Shown: positions 7,708 to 16,775 of the stretch, piece after piece
Layout of the letters: each line of letters starts with the position of its first letter
How positions within the stretch are numbered: position 1 is the stretch's first letter
DNA from: Sinobaca qinghaiensis
GTDB taxonomy: Bacteria > Bacillota > Bacilli > Bacillales > Marinococcaceae
Reading direction: 5' to 3'
Assembly (NCBI RefSeq): GCF_003610495.1
Contig: NZ_RAPK01000006.1
Location: 492,839 to 556,838, forward strand
Length of the DNA: 64,000 nucleotides
Notes under the pieces: model-generated
What the model saw: only the letters and a program-made list of their open reading frames with translations
Told to the model about the DNA's origin: nothing
Databases searched by the model: none
Translations under genes and position numbers: made by a program

Positions 7708-7727
7708 TCTTGTATGGATATACAAGA
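7708..7727. promoter_or_regulatory. GntR-like operator palindrome between convergent genes
   Basis: Eight-base arms TCTTGTAT and ATACAAGA around a four-base centre. The TTGTAT/ATACAA half-sites resemble sites of FadR-type GntR regulators, one of which is encoded next door, but this palindrome lies at the 3' side of both flanking genes and no promoter is evident beside it. Confidence 0.35.
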
Positions 7728-7750
7728 CACAATACTTTCTCGATAATCTA

Positions 7751-7783
7751 AAAAAGAGCTGTCCCCTGCGGAACAGTTCTTTT
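7751..7783 (-). terminator. Terminator of the GntR gene
   Basis: Arms AAAAGAGCTGT (7752-7762) and ACAGTTCTTTT (7773-7783) with one mismatch; read on the minus strand the hairpin is followed by TTTTT. The right arm ends right at the stop codon of the gene. Confidence 0.75.
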
Positions 7784-7784
7784 C

Positions 7785-8471
7785 TTATTTAATTCTTCGC
7801 AGCGAGGTCCGTACGGATTCAATCAGCTGATGAAAGGCTTCTACTGCTTTAGCGGTATCCTTTTCCTGCAGGCCTTCGAGCAGGGAGCGGTGGTATGGAT
7901 AGCTTTCATCGAAGATATCCTCTTTGCCGAAAGGCTCCTCCCAGAACTGGTTGAACTGGTCGGCAACGGATTCGATAATACTGTTTAAAAAATCATTGCC
8001 GGCAAGCTGGTAGATTTTCTGGTGAAAGGCCGCATCTGCTTTGTTGGCGGTTTTGCGGTCGTTATGTTTCAGCGCTTTTTCATAGTCATTTAAATAACCG
8101 GACAGAATGGTAATATCCTCCGGCTGGACGTTACGGATCGCTAACTTAATAGCCTGCTGTTCGAGAGCCTCCCGGACATCGAGCACTTCCAGCAGAAAAT
8201 GCTGCTCGTTTTCGATATCAAAAGTGGTTTGAATATAGAAAGGGTTAATCTCCCGTACATAAGTGCCTTTCCCATTAATGATGGACACGATACCGCGGGA
8301 TTCCAGTCCCTGAAGCGCTTCGCGCAGGGTGGATCGTCCTATCTGCAGACGTTCGGACAGCGCCGCCACGCTTGGCAGCCGCTCGCCTTCTTTTAATTCT
8401 TCAGATTTAATGTAGCCTAATATTTCTTCACCGGCCTGTTCGGATAAACGTTGTTTTTTCAATGCTTTCAA
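7785..8471 (-). CDS. GntR-family regulator, FadR subfamily (FCD domain)
   Basis: A 228-residue repressor-type protein: winged helix at about residues 10-75 (RLPSVAALSERLQIGRSTLR is the recognition region) and a helical FCD ligand-binding domain at about 95-220. The D-x3-H pair in ADAAFHQK and the His in YPYHRSLLEGL are part of the metal or carboxylate pocket usual in FCD domains. Start is TTG 8471, with AAGGAG nine bases upstream; no better start is near. It is divergent from the PLP lyase/NhaC pair, and a perfect palindrome lies in the shared promoter region, so it most likely controls that pair and itself. FCD regulators normally sense small carboxylic or amino acids. Confidence 0.88.
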   Translation of the reverse strand: MKALKKQRLSEQAGEEILGYIKSEELKEGERLPSVAALSERLQIGRSTLREALQGLESRGIVSIINGKGTYVREINPFYIQTTFDIENEQHFLLEVLDVREALEQQAIKLAIRNVQPEDITILSGYLNDYEKALKHNDRKTANKADAAFHQKIYQLAGNDFLNSIIESVADQFNQFWEEPFGKEDIFDESYPYHRSLLEGLQEKDTAKAVEAFHQLIESVRTSLRRIK

Positions 8472-8593
8472 GCGGATGTGCTCCTTCCCGGGGACATGAT
8501 CGTGTTTCTATTTTAGCACGCTTTTATTGGGGAACCTAGACAGAGGCTGTTTACCGCTCATAAAAAAGAAAAATAATTAGTTATTAGAAAATT

Positions 8594-8625
8594 TTGACCT
8601 ATCATACAGGTTGATAGTATGATAG
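8594..8625 (+). promoter_or_regulatory. Promoter and operator of the lyase/NhaC operon
   Basis: Promoter -35 TTGACC (8594-8599), 18-base spacer, -10 TATGAT (8618-8623). Perfect nine-base arms CTATCATAC (8599-8607) and GTATGATAG (8617-8625) occupy the spacer and -10 box, a layout that would block polymerase. The divergent GntR regulator is the obvious ligand. Confidence 0.72.
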
Positions 8626-8654
8626 TATAAATAAAAAAGACAGCAGGTGATATT

Positions 8655-9824
8655 GTGAACTATTCAGATGAAGAAATTTGTATGGGAGCGCTTACAGAAG
8701 AAGGCAGTACATACGGTGAAGTCACGCCGCCCATTTACCAGAGCACAATCTTTACCAAAAGCTCCTTTGAAACATTTACTAAAGAACAAAGCGAAGAGGA
8801 CCAGCATTTCGTTTACAGCCGCGGCACGAATCCTACGGTGCAGGTATTGGAAAAAAAACTTGCGATGCTTGAACGGGCAGAAGCCTGCAAATGCTTCGGG
8901 TCCGGGATGGGGGCGATCAGCGCTGTCTGGATGACGCTGCTGAAAGCCGGAGATCATGTTCTGTTTATGAATAATATTTACGGGCCGACCCTGCAGCTCG
9001 CGGCACACATGGAACGTTTCGGTATTGAATATACGGTATTTGATCACGAACAGGGGAGGGCTGTAGAAGAAGGGATAAAGGAAAACACCAGGCTTATTTA
9101 TCTGGAAAGCCCGGGCACTATGAAAATGAAGGTAGTGGACATAAAGCATATTACAGACGCCGCAAAAAAGCGCGGTATTTATACCATGATGGACAATACG
9201 TGGGCCACACCTTTATTCCAAAAACCGATGACGCTTGGCGTCGATATTGTCATTCATTCGTTAACTAAATATATCGGAGGTCACAGCGATGTAGTGGGAG
9301 GAGCCGTGATCAGCAGCCATGCCTTAATTAAGCAGCTGTTTTTTTCAGGCTATCAGCTGTTTGGCTCTGTGCTGCAGGCAGACAGTGCTGCCATGATCAT
9401 CCGGGGGCTGCGCACGCTTCCGCTTCGGATGAAGCAGCATCAGGACAACGCCCTGCAGGTGATTTCCTATTTGGAAAGCCGACCTGAAGTCAAAGCGGTT
9501 CATCATCCTGCAGCAGATAAACAGAACCGGGTGCTGATTGAACAGCAGCTTCAGGGATATGCCGGGCTGCTCAGTTTTGAATTAGAAGATGCCGGATTTG
9601 AGAAGGTTGCCGCGTTTATAAATCATTTAACGTTGTTTCGAATCGGCACGAGCTGGGGCGGCTATGAAAGCCTGGTTAACTCCCCTTTAAAAAAGGACAA
9701 CCACGAGCAGCTCAAAGCCCAGGGGTTTGACCTGGGTATGATCAGGCTCTCCGTAGGACTCGAAGGCGCAGCCATGCAGATCAAAGACCTGGAAAAAGGA
9801 TTTCAAGCTGTCACCGCATATTAA
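8655..9824 (+). CDS. Cys/Met-metabolism PLP-dependent lyase (cystathionine gamma-lyase/synthase type)
   Basis: A 389-residue fold-type I PLP enzyme of the trans-sulfuration family. Visible marks: TPPIYQSTIF and YSRGTNPT near the N-terminus, the phosphate-binding GSGMGAIS, the D-N-T cofactor contact in MMDNTWATP, and the Schiff-base K205 in HSLTKYIGGHSD. Reactions in the family include beta/gamma elimination and gamma replacement on sulfur amino acids. Start is GTG 8655 behind AGGTGA. It is not near other methionine genes; it pairs with an NhaC-family transporter and a divergent GntR regulator, which suggests breakdown of an imported amino acid (for example by methionine gamma-lyase chemistry). 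Exact specificity cannot be read from the sequence. Confidence 0.88.
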   Translation: MNYSDEEICMGALTEEGSTYGEVTPPIYQSTIFTKSSFETFTKEQSEEDQHFVYSRGTNPTVQVLEKKLAMLERAEACKCFGSGMGAISAVWMTLLKAGDHVLFMNNIYGPTLQLAAHMERFGIEYTVFDHEQGRAVEEGIKENTRLIYLESPGTMKMKVVDIKHITDAAKKRGIYTMMDNTWATPLFQKPMTLGVDIVIHSLTKYIGGHSDVVGGAVISSHALIKQLFFSGYQLFGSVLQADSAAMIIRGLRTLPLRMKQHQDNALQVISYLESRPEVKAVHHPAADKQNRVLIEQQLQGYAGLLSFELEDAGFEKVAAFINHLTLFRIGTSWGGYESLVNSPLKKDNHEQLKAQGFDLGMIRLSVGLEGAAMQIKDLEKGFQAVTAY

Positions 9825-9841
9825 AAAAGGGGTGTTACGTT

Positions 9842-11275
9842 ATGTCAGAGCAGCAGACTGTTTATAAAAAACCTAAACCAAGTGTAGGACTGGCCTTGAT
9901 TCCCGTCCTGATAACGATCTTTATTTTTGTCGTAGGCATTGGCATTATGCAGTATCCGGCGGAGCTTATGCTCATCTTTGCCGGCGTGGTGTTTACTATT
10001 TTCGCAGGATTCTACCGAGTAAGCTGGGAACGGATTTTAGAGGAAATGGGAGAAAAAATCAAAAGGGCGCTGCCTGCTATTCTCATTTTGTTCAGTATTG
10101 GAATTATTATCGGATCCTGGATGATTGCCGGCACTATTCCATTAATGGTGTATTATGGTCTTAACATTATTGACCCGGCGTACTTATTTATTCTCGCTTT
10201 TCTCGTAACGGCGATCGTCTCCACATTTACCGGTACGAGCTGGGGCTCTGCCGGAACGATCGGGGTCGCATTAATAAGCATTGCGCAGACGATGGACGTC
10301 TCACTTGCGATCACTGCAGGTGCAGTCGTATCGGGCGCTTATTTTGGAGACAAGCTGTCGCCTTTATCAGACACGACCAACATGAGTGCGATTGCGGCGG
10401 GAGCCAACCTGTACGAACACATACAGCATATGCTGTATACGGCTGTTCCGTCTTCAATACTGGCCGTCATTATTTTCTGGATCGCGGGCACGTCGATTGA
10501 TACGTCATCCGAGCAGCTCGGGGCAGTAACCGAGATGACTGCTGCGCTGGAAAGCCTGTTTTCCTTAAATGTTATTCTGCTGCTGCCGGCTTTGATCGTA
10601 TTAATTGGTTCTATTATGAAAAAGCCGCCTTTAATTGTACTGTTTGCGTCTTCGATTACGGCGCTGCTTCTTGCCATGATTTTTCAGGGAGCCGCACTTG
10701 CGGATGTATTTGCCGCCGTTGTATCCGGCTTCACGGTAGACATGCTGCCGCAGAATATAGAAATTACAGAAGACATAGAATCGCTGTTAACCCGCGGAGG
10801 GCTCTACTCGATGTATAACGCCACCTTCTTTGTATTCTGCGCCTTCTTTTTTGCATCCGCTATGGAAGCGTCCCAGGTGCTTCACGTCCTGCTGGAAGGA
10901 ATTATCAGCCGCCTGAAATCAACGGGAAGTTTAATTTTCACAACTCTGCTTTCCGGTTTTGTCATTATTAATGGAACGTCGAACGCGCTTGTTACCTACT
11001 TTTTAATCAAGGACATTTATGGGGAGTCGTTTAAAAAGCATAAGCTTCATCCAGTGAATCTGTCGAGAAGCATGGAAGACTCTGTCACGATCACGGAAGC
11101 ACTGCTGCCATGGACTGTCTCCGGCGTATTTATCGCCACGACGCTTGGAGTCGGCAACTTTGAATTTCTGCCATGGGCCGTATTTAACTGGGGAGGTTTT
11201 GTCTTCTCCGCTCTGCTGGCTTTTCTTGCTCCCTATACAAACTATTTCGGCATTCGCAGACTAAAGGACGAATAA
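9842..11275 (+). CDS. NhaC-family Na+/H+ antiporter-type transporter
   Basis: A 477-residue membrane protein with about 11-12 helices. The family core is clear: TGTSWGSAGTIGVALI and GAYFGDKLSPLSDTTNMSA. NhaC members exchange Na+ for H+, and some, such as MleN, exchange organic acids; others in this family are linked to amino acid uptake. It starts 17 bases after the lyase gene with AAAAGGGGTG as ribosome site and ends in a terminator, so the two form an operon. Because it is paired with an amino acid-degrading enzyme, transport of that enzyme's substrate is at least as likely as simple sodium extrusion. Confidence 0.88.
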   Translation: MSEQQTVYKKPKPSVGLALIPVLITIFIFVVGIGIMQYPAELMLIFAGVVFTIFAGFYRVSWERILEEMGEKIKRALPAILILFSIGIIIGSWMIAGTIPLMVYYGLNIIDPAYLFILAFLVTAIVSTFTGTSWGSAGTIGVALISIAQTMDVSLAITAGAVVSGAYFGDKLSPLSDTTNMSAIAAGANLYEHIQHMLYTAVPSSILAVIIFWIAGTSIDTSSEQLGAVTEMTAALESLFSLNVILLLPALIVLIGSIMKKPPLIVLFASSITALLLAMIFQGAALADVFAAVVSGFTVDMLPQNIEITEDIESLLTRGGLYSMYNATFFVFCAFFFASAMEASQVLHVLLEGIISRLKSTGSLIFTTLLSGFVIINGTSNALVTYFLIKDIYGESFKKHKLHPVNLSRSMEDSVTITEALLPWTVSGVFIATTLGVGNFEFLPWAVFNWGGFVFSALLAFLAPYTNYFGIRRLKDE

Positions 11276-11283
11276 CGAATAGT

Positions 11284-11322
11284 TAACCGGCGGCCTGTCC
11301 AGGCTGCCGGTTTTCCTTTTTC
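11284..11322 (+). terminator. Terminator after the NhaC-family gene
   Basis: Arms AACCGGCGGCCT and AGGCTGCCGGTT with one mismatch, followed by TTCCTTTTTC. Confidence 0.85.
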
Positions 11323-11327
11323 TGTAA

Positions 11328-11408
11328 TTGACAAACAGCCACAATCAAAATACACTTAGTTTAGTAAAGAAACGAAGTTTTGAAGAAAGTAAATTGTAAG
11401 CGAATACA
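11328..11408 (+). promoter_or_regulatory. Promoter, XylR-type operator and cre site of the SDR gene
   Basis: Promoter TTGACA (11328-11333), 17-base spacer, TACACT (11351-11356). A 25-base operator frame at 11356-11380 has outer hexamers TTAGTT and AAGTTT and shares its layout with the xylA operator. A cre-like sequence TGTAAGCGAATACA lies at 11395-11408, downstream of the start of transcription, where CcpA would act as a roadblock. Confidence 0.7.
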
Positions 11409-11429
11409 AAAAATCCTGGAGGGAAAATA

Positions 11430-12293
11430 ATGAAGATAGTAGTAACGGGAGGGAACGGCCTGGTCGGCCGGACCGTCATCAAAGAGCTTCTTGACTATGG
11501 CTATGACGTATTAAATTGTGATCTGCGTCTGCCGGAGAAACCCCTTTGTCATACGATGATTGCTGATTTAAAAAATCTCGGCGAAGTATATGGGGTGCTG
11601 GAGGGCGCAGATGCGGTCATCCATCTGGCTGCAATTCCAAGAGCCTATGATTTTCCAAACGAAGTGACGTTTCAAAATAATGTCATGTCCACGTATAATA
11701 TTTTGGAGGCAGCCGCAGGACTTGGCATAAAGAAAGTCGTTCTTGCTTCAAGTGAATCATCCTACGGCATCTGTTTCGCGAAGGATCCTTTGGAGCCTGA
11801 ATATGTTCCCATTGATGAAAAGCATCCCCAGCTTCCGGAAGACAGCTACGGCCTGTCGAAAATCGTAAATGAAAAAACCGCTGAAGCGATGAACAGGCGT
11901 ACTGGGATGCAGGTGGTATCTTTCCGCCTCGGTAACGTGATATCACCGGAAATGTACGAAAATTTCCCGTCTTTTATCCATGATCCTTCCCAGCGTGACC
12001 GGATTTTATGGAGCTATATTGATACAAGAGACATCGCATCTGCATGCATTCTGGCTGTTGAAAAAGATGGACTGGGCGCCGTGGCTCTCAACCTGGCAGC
12101 CGATGATACGAGCATGAACGTGGAAAGCCGGGAACTGATGAGAATAAGATACCCGGACGTACCGATTAAAGACAGTGTAAAAGGCTATGATTCACTGCTT
12201 GATAACACTCAGGCGAAAGAACAGCTGGGGTGGAAACCAAAGCACGAATGGCGCAGCTATGTGTCTTACGAACAGCAGCCAATTAACGAATAA
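11430..12293 (+). CDS. NAD-dependent epimerase/dehydratase (extended SDR)
   Basis: A 287-residue extended SDR. The NAD-binding GGNGLVGR is at the N-terminus and the active-site pair is Y140 and K144 in SYGLSK, with the serine in the ASSESS stretch. Such enzymes oxidise, reduce or epimerise sugars, often as nucleotide sugars; uronate dehydrogenases and 2-alkyl-3-oxoalkanoate reductase-like proteins are close in outline. The gene is single, behind CTGGAGGG, with its own terminator, but carries an operator and a cre site like those of the xylose genes, so it probably belongs to the hemicellulose regulon, for example oxidising a released aldose. The substrate is not known. Confidence 0.82.
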   Translation: MKIVVTGGNGLVGRTVIKELLDYGYDVLNCDLRLPEKPLCHTMIADLKNLGEVYGVLEGADAVIHLAAIPRAYDFPNEVTFQNNVMSTYNILEAAAGLGIKKVVLASSESSYGICFAKDPLEPEYVPIDEKHPQLPEDSYGLSKIVNEKTAEAMNRRTGMQVVSFRLGNVISPEMYENFPSFIHDPSQRDRILWSYIDTRDIASACILAVEKDGLGAVALNLAADDTSMNVESRELMRIRYPDVPIKDSVKGYDSLLDNTQAKEQLGWKPKHEWRSYVSYEQQPINE

Positions 12294-12297
12294 CCAA

Positions 12298-12333
12298 AAA
12301 CAGCTTTTCTCCTTGAGAGGAAAGCTGTTTTTC
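12298..12333 (+). terminator. Terminator after the SDR gene
   Basis: Perfect ten-base arms AAACAGCTTT (12298-12307) and AAAGCTGTTT (12321-12330), then TTT. Confidence 0.8.
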
Positions 12334-12350
12334 TCTGGTCAAAAAAATAG

Positions 12351-12426
12351 TACAGAAAACTTAGTTCAAGTATTGAATAAACTAAGTTTTCTGTATATAC
12401 TTAACAGGAATAGGTAAGCGTTTACA
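12351..12426 (+). promoter_or_regulatory. Promoter, 16-bp-arm operator and cre site of the xylanase gene
   Basis: Sixteen-base perfect arms lie at 12351-12366 and 12380-12395 around a 13-base centre; the inner TTAGTT-N13-AACTAA (12361-12385) has the geometry of the classical Bacillus xyl operator. The promoter is TTGAAT (12374-12379), 17 bases, TATACT (12396-12401), so the right arm fills the spacer. A cre-like GGTAAGCGTTTACA follows at 12413-12426. There is no T-run after the hairpin, which argues against a terminator. Confidence 0.75.
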
Positions 12427-12494
12427 TATTTGATGCCTATGTCCACGCTTGAAAGGAGAGGAGGACTGAGCAAAAGCATTATATTCCAATATAA

Positions 12495-13823
<1,329 letters not shown>

Positions 13824-13858
13824 AAAAGAGAGTTCTAAAAAACGAAACGTTATATTCA

Positions 13859-13910
13859 CCAGACGCATGCTTTCGGGAGACCGGGACGGCGTCTGGTTTT
13901 GTATTTTTTC
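13859..13910 (+). terminator. Terminator of the xylanase gene
   Basis: Eight-base arms CCAGACGC (13859-13866) and GCGTCTGG (13889-13896), followed by TTTTGTATTTTTT. Confidence 0.8.
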
Positions 13911-13921
13911 GTTTAAAATAA

Positions 13922-13956
13922 AACCTCGTATTCCTATGAAAAAGGAATACGAGGTT
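13922..13956 (-). terminator. Terminator of the xylose symporter gene
   Basis: Perfect 13-base arms at 13922-13934 and 13944-13956 (AACCTCGTATTCC and its complement); on the minus strand it is followed by TTATTTTA. Confidence 0.8.
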
Positions 13957-13968
13957 ATTTGTTTTATC

Positions 13969-15381
13969 TTATTGTGCCCGTTTAACTACTTCTCTGACAG
14001 AACTTGATTTCTTTAAAATCGTTTCCAATTCTTCCAGCGATTTTCCTTTGGTTTCCGGAATAAGCTTCCATACAAAGACGGCAGAAAGAATACTCATGAC
14101 ACCGTAGAAGCCATAGGTCATACCGCCGCTTACTTCCATCATCATTGGATAAGTGGAGGAGATAAAGTAGTTGGCGGCCCATTGGGCAGCGACAGCAATC
14201 GCCAGCGCCTGTCCTCGTATTTTATTTGGAAATATTTCAGACAGAAGCACCCAGACGACCGGGCCCCACGACATCATAAAGGAAGCCGTGTAAATAATAA
14301 TGAAAACAAGCGTAGCGATACCTATCTGCTCAAAGAAAGCGAGACCGGCCACGCCGAACATACCGATTGTCATACCTATGGAGCCGATAATCAAAAGCGG
14401 CTTCCGGCCGAATTTATCAACCGTTACAATCGCAATGATAGTAAAGATAACGTTTACGAGTCCCATCACAATGGTCTGGAATAAGGAAGCATCACGGGCG
14501 GCTCCCATGCTTTCAAAAATCCGCGGCGCGTAGTATAACGCGACGTTAATACCGACAAACTGCTGAAAGACAGAAAGCAGAATACCAATAACGATAATCA
14601 TTTTTCCATAGGCAAACAGCTTTTCTTTCCGCTGGTCAAAGGACTGTTTGATTTCAAACATAGTCGCTTTAGCCATTGTCGTGCTGTATGTTTTCAAAAG
14701 AACGTTCATCGCTTTATCTTCCTGATTGCGGGATACCAGGTAACGCGGGCTCTCCGGCACTGTAAAAAGCAGAAGCAGGAACAAGAGGGCGGGAATGGCT
14801 TCGGAAGCAAACATGTATCTCCAGCCGATTTCGTTCACCCAAGCCATCGTTTCCCCGCGGGCAATGCCCCAGTTAACGAAATAAACAACAAGCATTCCGA
14901 AGATGATAGCGAACTGGTTAAGGGAAACAAGTCTTCCCCGCAGATGAGGAGGCGCAATCTCACCAATGTACATCGGTGCGACGGCAGATGCCAGGCCGAC
15001 CCCGATGCCGCCGATAATACGGTACACATTAAATGTAATCAAGAGGGCAGTAGTCGGCTCTCCCGCTGTGAAGAACAAAAATTCCGGATAGGCAGATCCC
15101 AGCGCAGAGAATAAAAACAGCAGTGCTGCCAGAATCAGCGTGTATTTCCGTCCCATCCGCGAGGCGAAGTAGCCGGATAAAAGCCCGCCGATAATACAGC
15201 CGATCAGCGCGCTGGAAACTGTAAGCCCGTGAACAAGGGGGCTCAGACCGAGGTTGTCGGCAAAATAAGTCTGCAGGGAGCCTTCCGCTCCGGAAATCAC
15301 AGCCGTATCATATCCAAACAGCAGGCCTCCAAGCGTGGCAACCAGCGTAATCATTACAATATACGTCGTTTTATTTTTCAT
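13969..15381 (-). CDS. xylE: D-xylose:H+ symporter, XylE-type MFS
   Basis: A 470-residue, 12-helix sugar porter. It follows E. coli XylE closely: TLVATLGGLLFGYDTAVISG at the start, the R-x-GRK loop, APMYIGEIAPPHLRGRLVS, the sugar-binding QQFVGINVALYYAP, and PESPRYL in the central loop. It would bring xylose in with protons. The start ATG 15381 matches the XylE N-terminus, but the nearest good Shine-Dalgarno (AAGGAGG on the minus strand, 15415-15421) is 33 bases away; a hairpin in between shortens the distance (separate entry). It faces galM, and its promoter carries a cre site and a 25-base operator like those of the other xylose genes. Confidence 0.92.
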   Translation of the reverse strand: MKNKTTYIVMITLVATLGGLLFGYDTAVISGAEGSLQTYFADNLGLSPLVHGLTVSSALIGCIIGGLLSGYFASRMGRKYTLILAALLFLFSALGSAYPEFLFFTAGEPTTALLITFNVYRIIGGIGVGLASAVAPMYIGEIAPPHLRGRLVSLNQFAIIFGMLVVYFVNWGIARGETMAWVNEIGWRYMFASEAIPALLFLLLLFTVPESPRYLVSRNQEDKAMNVLLKTYSTTMAKATMFEIKQSFDQRKEKLFAYGKMIIVIGILLSVFQQFVGINVALYYAPRIFESMGAARDASLFQTIVMGLVNVIFTIIAIVTVDKFGRKPLLIIGSIGMTIGMFGVAGLAFFEQIGIATLVFIIIYTASFMMSWGPVVWVLLSEIFPNKIRGQALAIAVAAQWAANYFISSTYPMMMEVSGGMTYGFYGVMSILSAVFVWKLIPETKGKSLEELETILKKSSSVREVVKRAQ

Positions 15382-15388
15382 AAGTATA

Positions 15389-15421
15389 TAAAGAGAACGA
15401 ATTCTCTTTTCCAGCCTCCTT
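15389..15421 (-). promoter_or_regulatory. Hairpin between Shine-Dalgarno and start codon of the xylose symporter
   Basis: On the minus strand AAGGAGG (15415-15421) is followed by a hairpin with perfect eight-base arms AAAGAGAA and TTCTCTTT (15390-15397 and 15402-15409) closed by the tetraloop TTCG, and then eight bases to the ATG. The linear distance from SD to ATG is 33 bases, but with the hairpin folded only about 13 unpaired bases remain. There is no other start codon in a better place except an in-frame CTG touching the SD. Confidence 0.6.
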
Positions 15422-15427
15422 CCAATT

Positions 15428-15496
15428 TGTAAACGCTTTAATTATTGTATCAGCCAATCGATTGTTTGTATAGTCATTAAACAATGTATTTTTCAA
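15428..15496 (-). promoter_or_regulatory. cre site, 25-bp operator and promoter of the xylose symporter
   Basis: A cre-like TGTAAACGCTTTAA lies at 15428-15441. A 25-base frame with hexamers ATTGTT and AACAAT is at 15461-15485. A possible minus-strand promoter is TTGAAA (15491-15496), 18 bases, TATACA (15467-15472), in which the operator covers spacer and -10 box. Confidence 0.6.
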
Positions 15497-15634
15497 AAAA
15501 TTATGAGCGTTGAACACTATAAATTACCGCAAACTATGAATACCCAATAAACAAAGGTGATATAATAAAGTAAGCGTTACCGAAGTGTGAAATAGGTAAA
15601 ATATTCACCAACGAACAATGGAAAGGAAGATCAT

Positions 15635-16675
15635 ATGTTTAAAGAAACGCTTGTCTCCGATAGTAAAAAAACGGCGGTTAAAGAGCTGGAGCTGGCAAAT
15701 GAAAATGGCGCCGTCCTGCGGGTATTGAATTATGGAGCCAGAATCACAAGCTGGTGTCCGGCAGGAAGTCCGGAAAAGAGTATGGTTCTTGGTTATAAGG
15801 ATGTTAATGATTACCTGGAAGATGATCATTTTTTAGGGGCTGTAGTAGGCAGAACGGCAGGAAGAGTGCAGTTCGGGGAAATGAAGCTTGGAAACACTTC
15901 GTATGACCTGAACCAAAATGAAGACGAGCATCAGCTGCACGGCGGAGCAGGCGGATTCAGCCAGGTAATGTGGGAGTATGCGTATAAAGAGACGCCCCAG
16001 TCTCTCGAACTTCATCTGACCTATTTGTCCGAGGATGGAGAGATGGGTTATCCAGGAAACCTTTCTGTGCGCGTGACCTACGCGCTCGATAAACATAGTG
16101 ATGCCGTCACCTTCTCGGTTCGAGCCGTTTCTGATAAAGACACATGGTGCAGCCTGGCTAATCATGCCTACTTCAACATGGGGGAAGGGGAGAACTCCCA
16201 CATTCTCGATTACGATCTGAAAGCGCCGGCAGCTTCGGTGTTGGAATTGGATGATGCCCTAATCCCGACTGGAGAACTGATAGACGTGTCCGGAACGCTG
16301 TTTGATATCACACAGGCTAAACCGCTCCGTGACATGATCGGATCGCCCGATGAGCAGATTATCTTTGCCAGCCAGGGAGTGGATCATTTCTTTATTCTGG
16401 ATCCGGCTCAGGTGAAAAAAATAGAACTGACAGATCCGGGCAGCGGACGGCGCCTGAAAATAGAAACAACAGAGCCGGGAGCGGTGATCTACACCTCCCA
16501 GAAGTTGGAAAGTTCTTCACCGCTCCGCGACGGAGAGGCTTCCCCATACCGGGGCATCTGTATTGAGACCCAGCGGCTGCCTGATGCTTTCGCGTCAAAA
16601 GGACGGGGCTGTCTGCTGAAAGCAGGAGACATTTACTCAGCGGATACAGTCTACACGCTGGAGAAACTGTCTTAA
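15635..16675 (+). CDS. galM: Aldose 1-epimerase (mutarotase)
   Basis: A 346-residue mutarotase that interconverts alpha and beta anomers of free aldoses in the cytoplasm. Family marks are GRTAGRV, NQNEDEHQLHGG and the catalytic H177 in ANHAYFNM; the general base is E311 in CIETQ near the C-terminus. ATG 15635 has GGAAAGGAAGATC before it. It is divergent from the xylose symporter and lies amid xylose genes, so its job is probably to supply the anomer of xylose that XylA prefers. A weak cre-like AGTAAGCGTTACCG is seen near 15568-15581. Confidence 0.93.
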   Translation: MFKETLVSDSKKTAVKELELANENGAVLRVLNYGARITSWCPAGSPEKSMVLGYKDVNDYLEDDHFLGAVVGRTAGRVQFGEMKLGNTSYDLNQNEDEHQLHGGAGGFSQVMWEYAYKETPQSLELHLTYLSEDGEMGYPGNLSVRVTYALDKHSDAVTFSVRAVSDKDTWCSLANHAYFNMGEGENSHILDYDLKAPAASVLELDDALIPTGELIDVSGTLFDITQAKPLRDMIGSPDEQIIFASQGVDHFFILDPAQVKKIELTDPGSGRRLKIETTEPGAVIYTSQKLESSSPLRDGEASPYRGICIETQRLPDAFASKGRGCLLKAGDIYSADTVYTLEKLS

Positions 16676-16740
16676 TAAAATCCTGGAAATATGAACGGAA
16701 AGCGCCGCCTGATAAAGTTTTATAAAAATAGGTAAACAAA

Positions 16741-16770
16741 AAAACCGGAAGCCTCTGCTCCCGGTTTTTT
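16741..16770. terminator. Two-way terminator between galM and the ABC permease
   Basis: Arms AAAACCGG (16741-16748) and CCGGTTTT (16761-16768), followed by TT; the sequence before the left arm is A-rich, so it can serve both strands. Confidence 0.78.
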
Positions 16771-16775
16771 CTGTG

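Noticed and set aside
12351-12395. Reading the long palindrome as a terminator
   Set aside because: No T-run follows, another terminator already stands at 12298-12333, and the hexamers match xyl operators.
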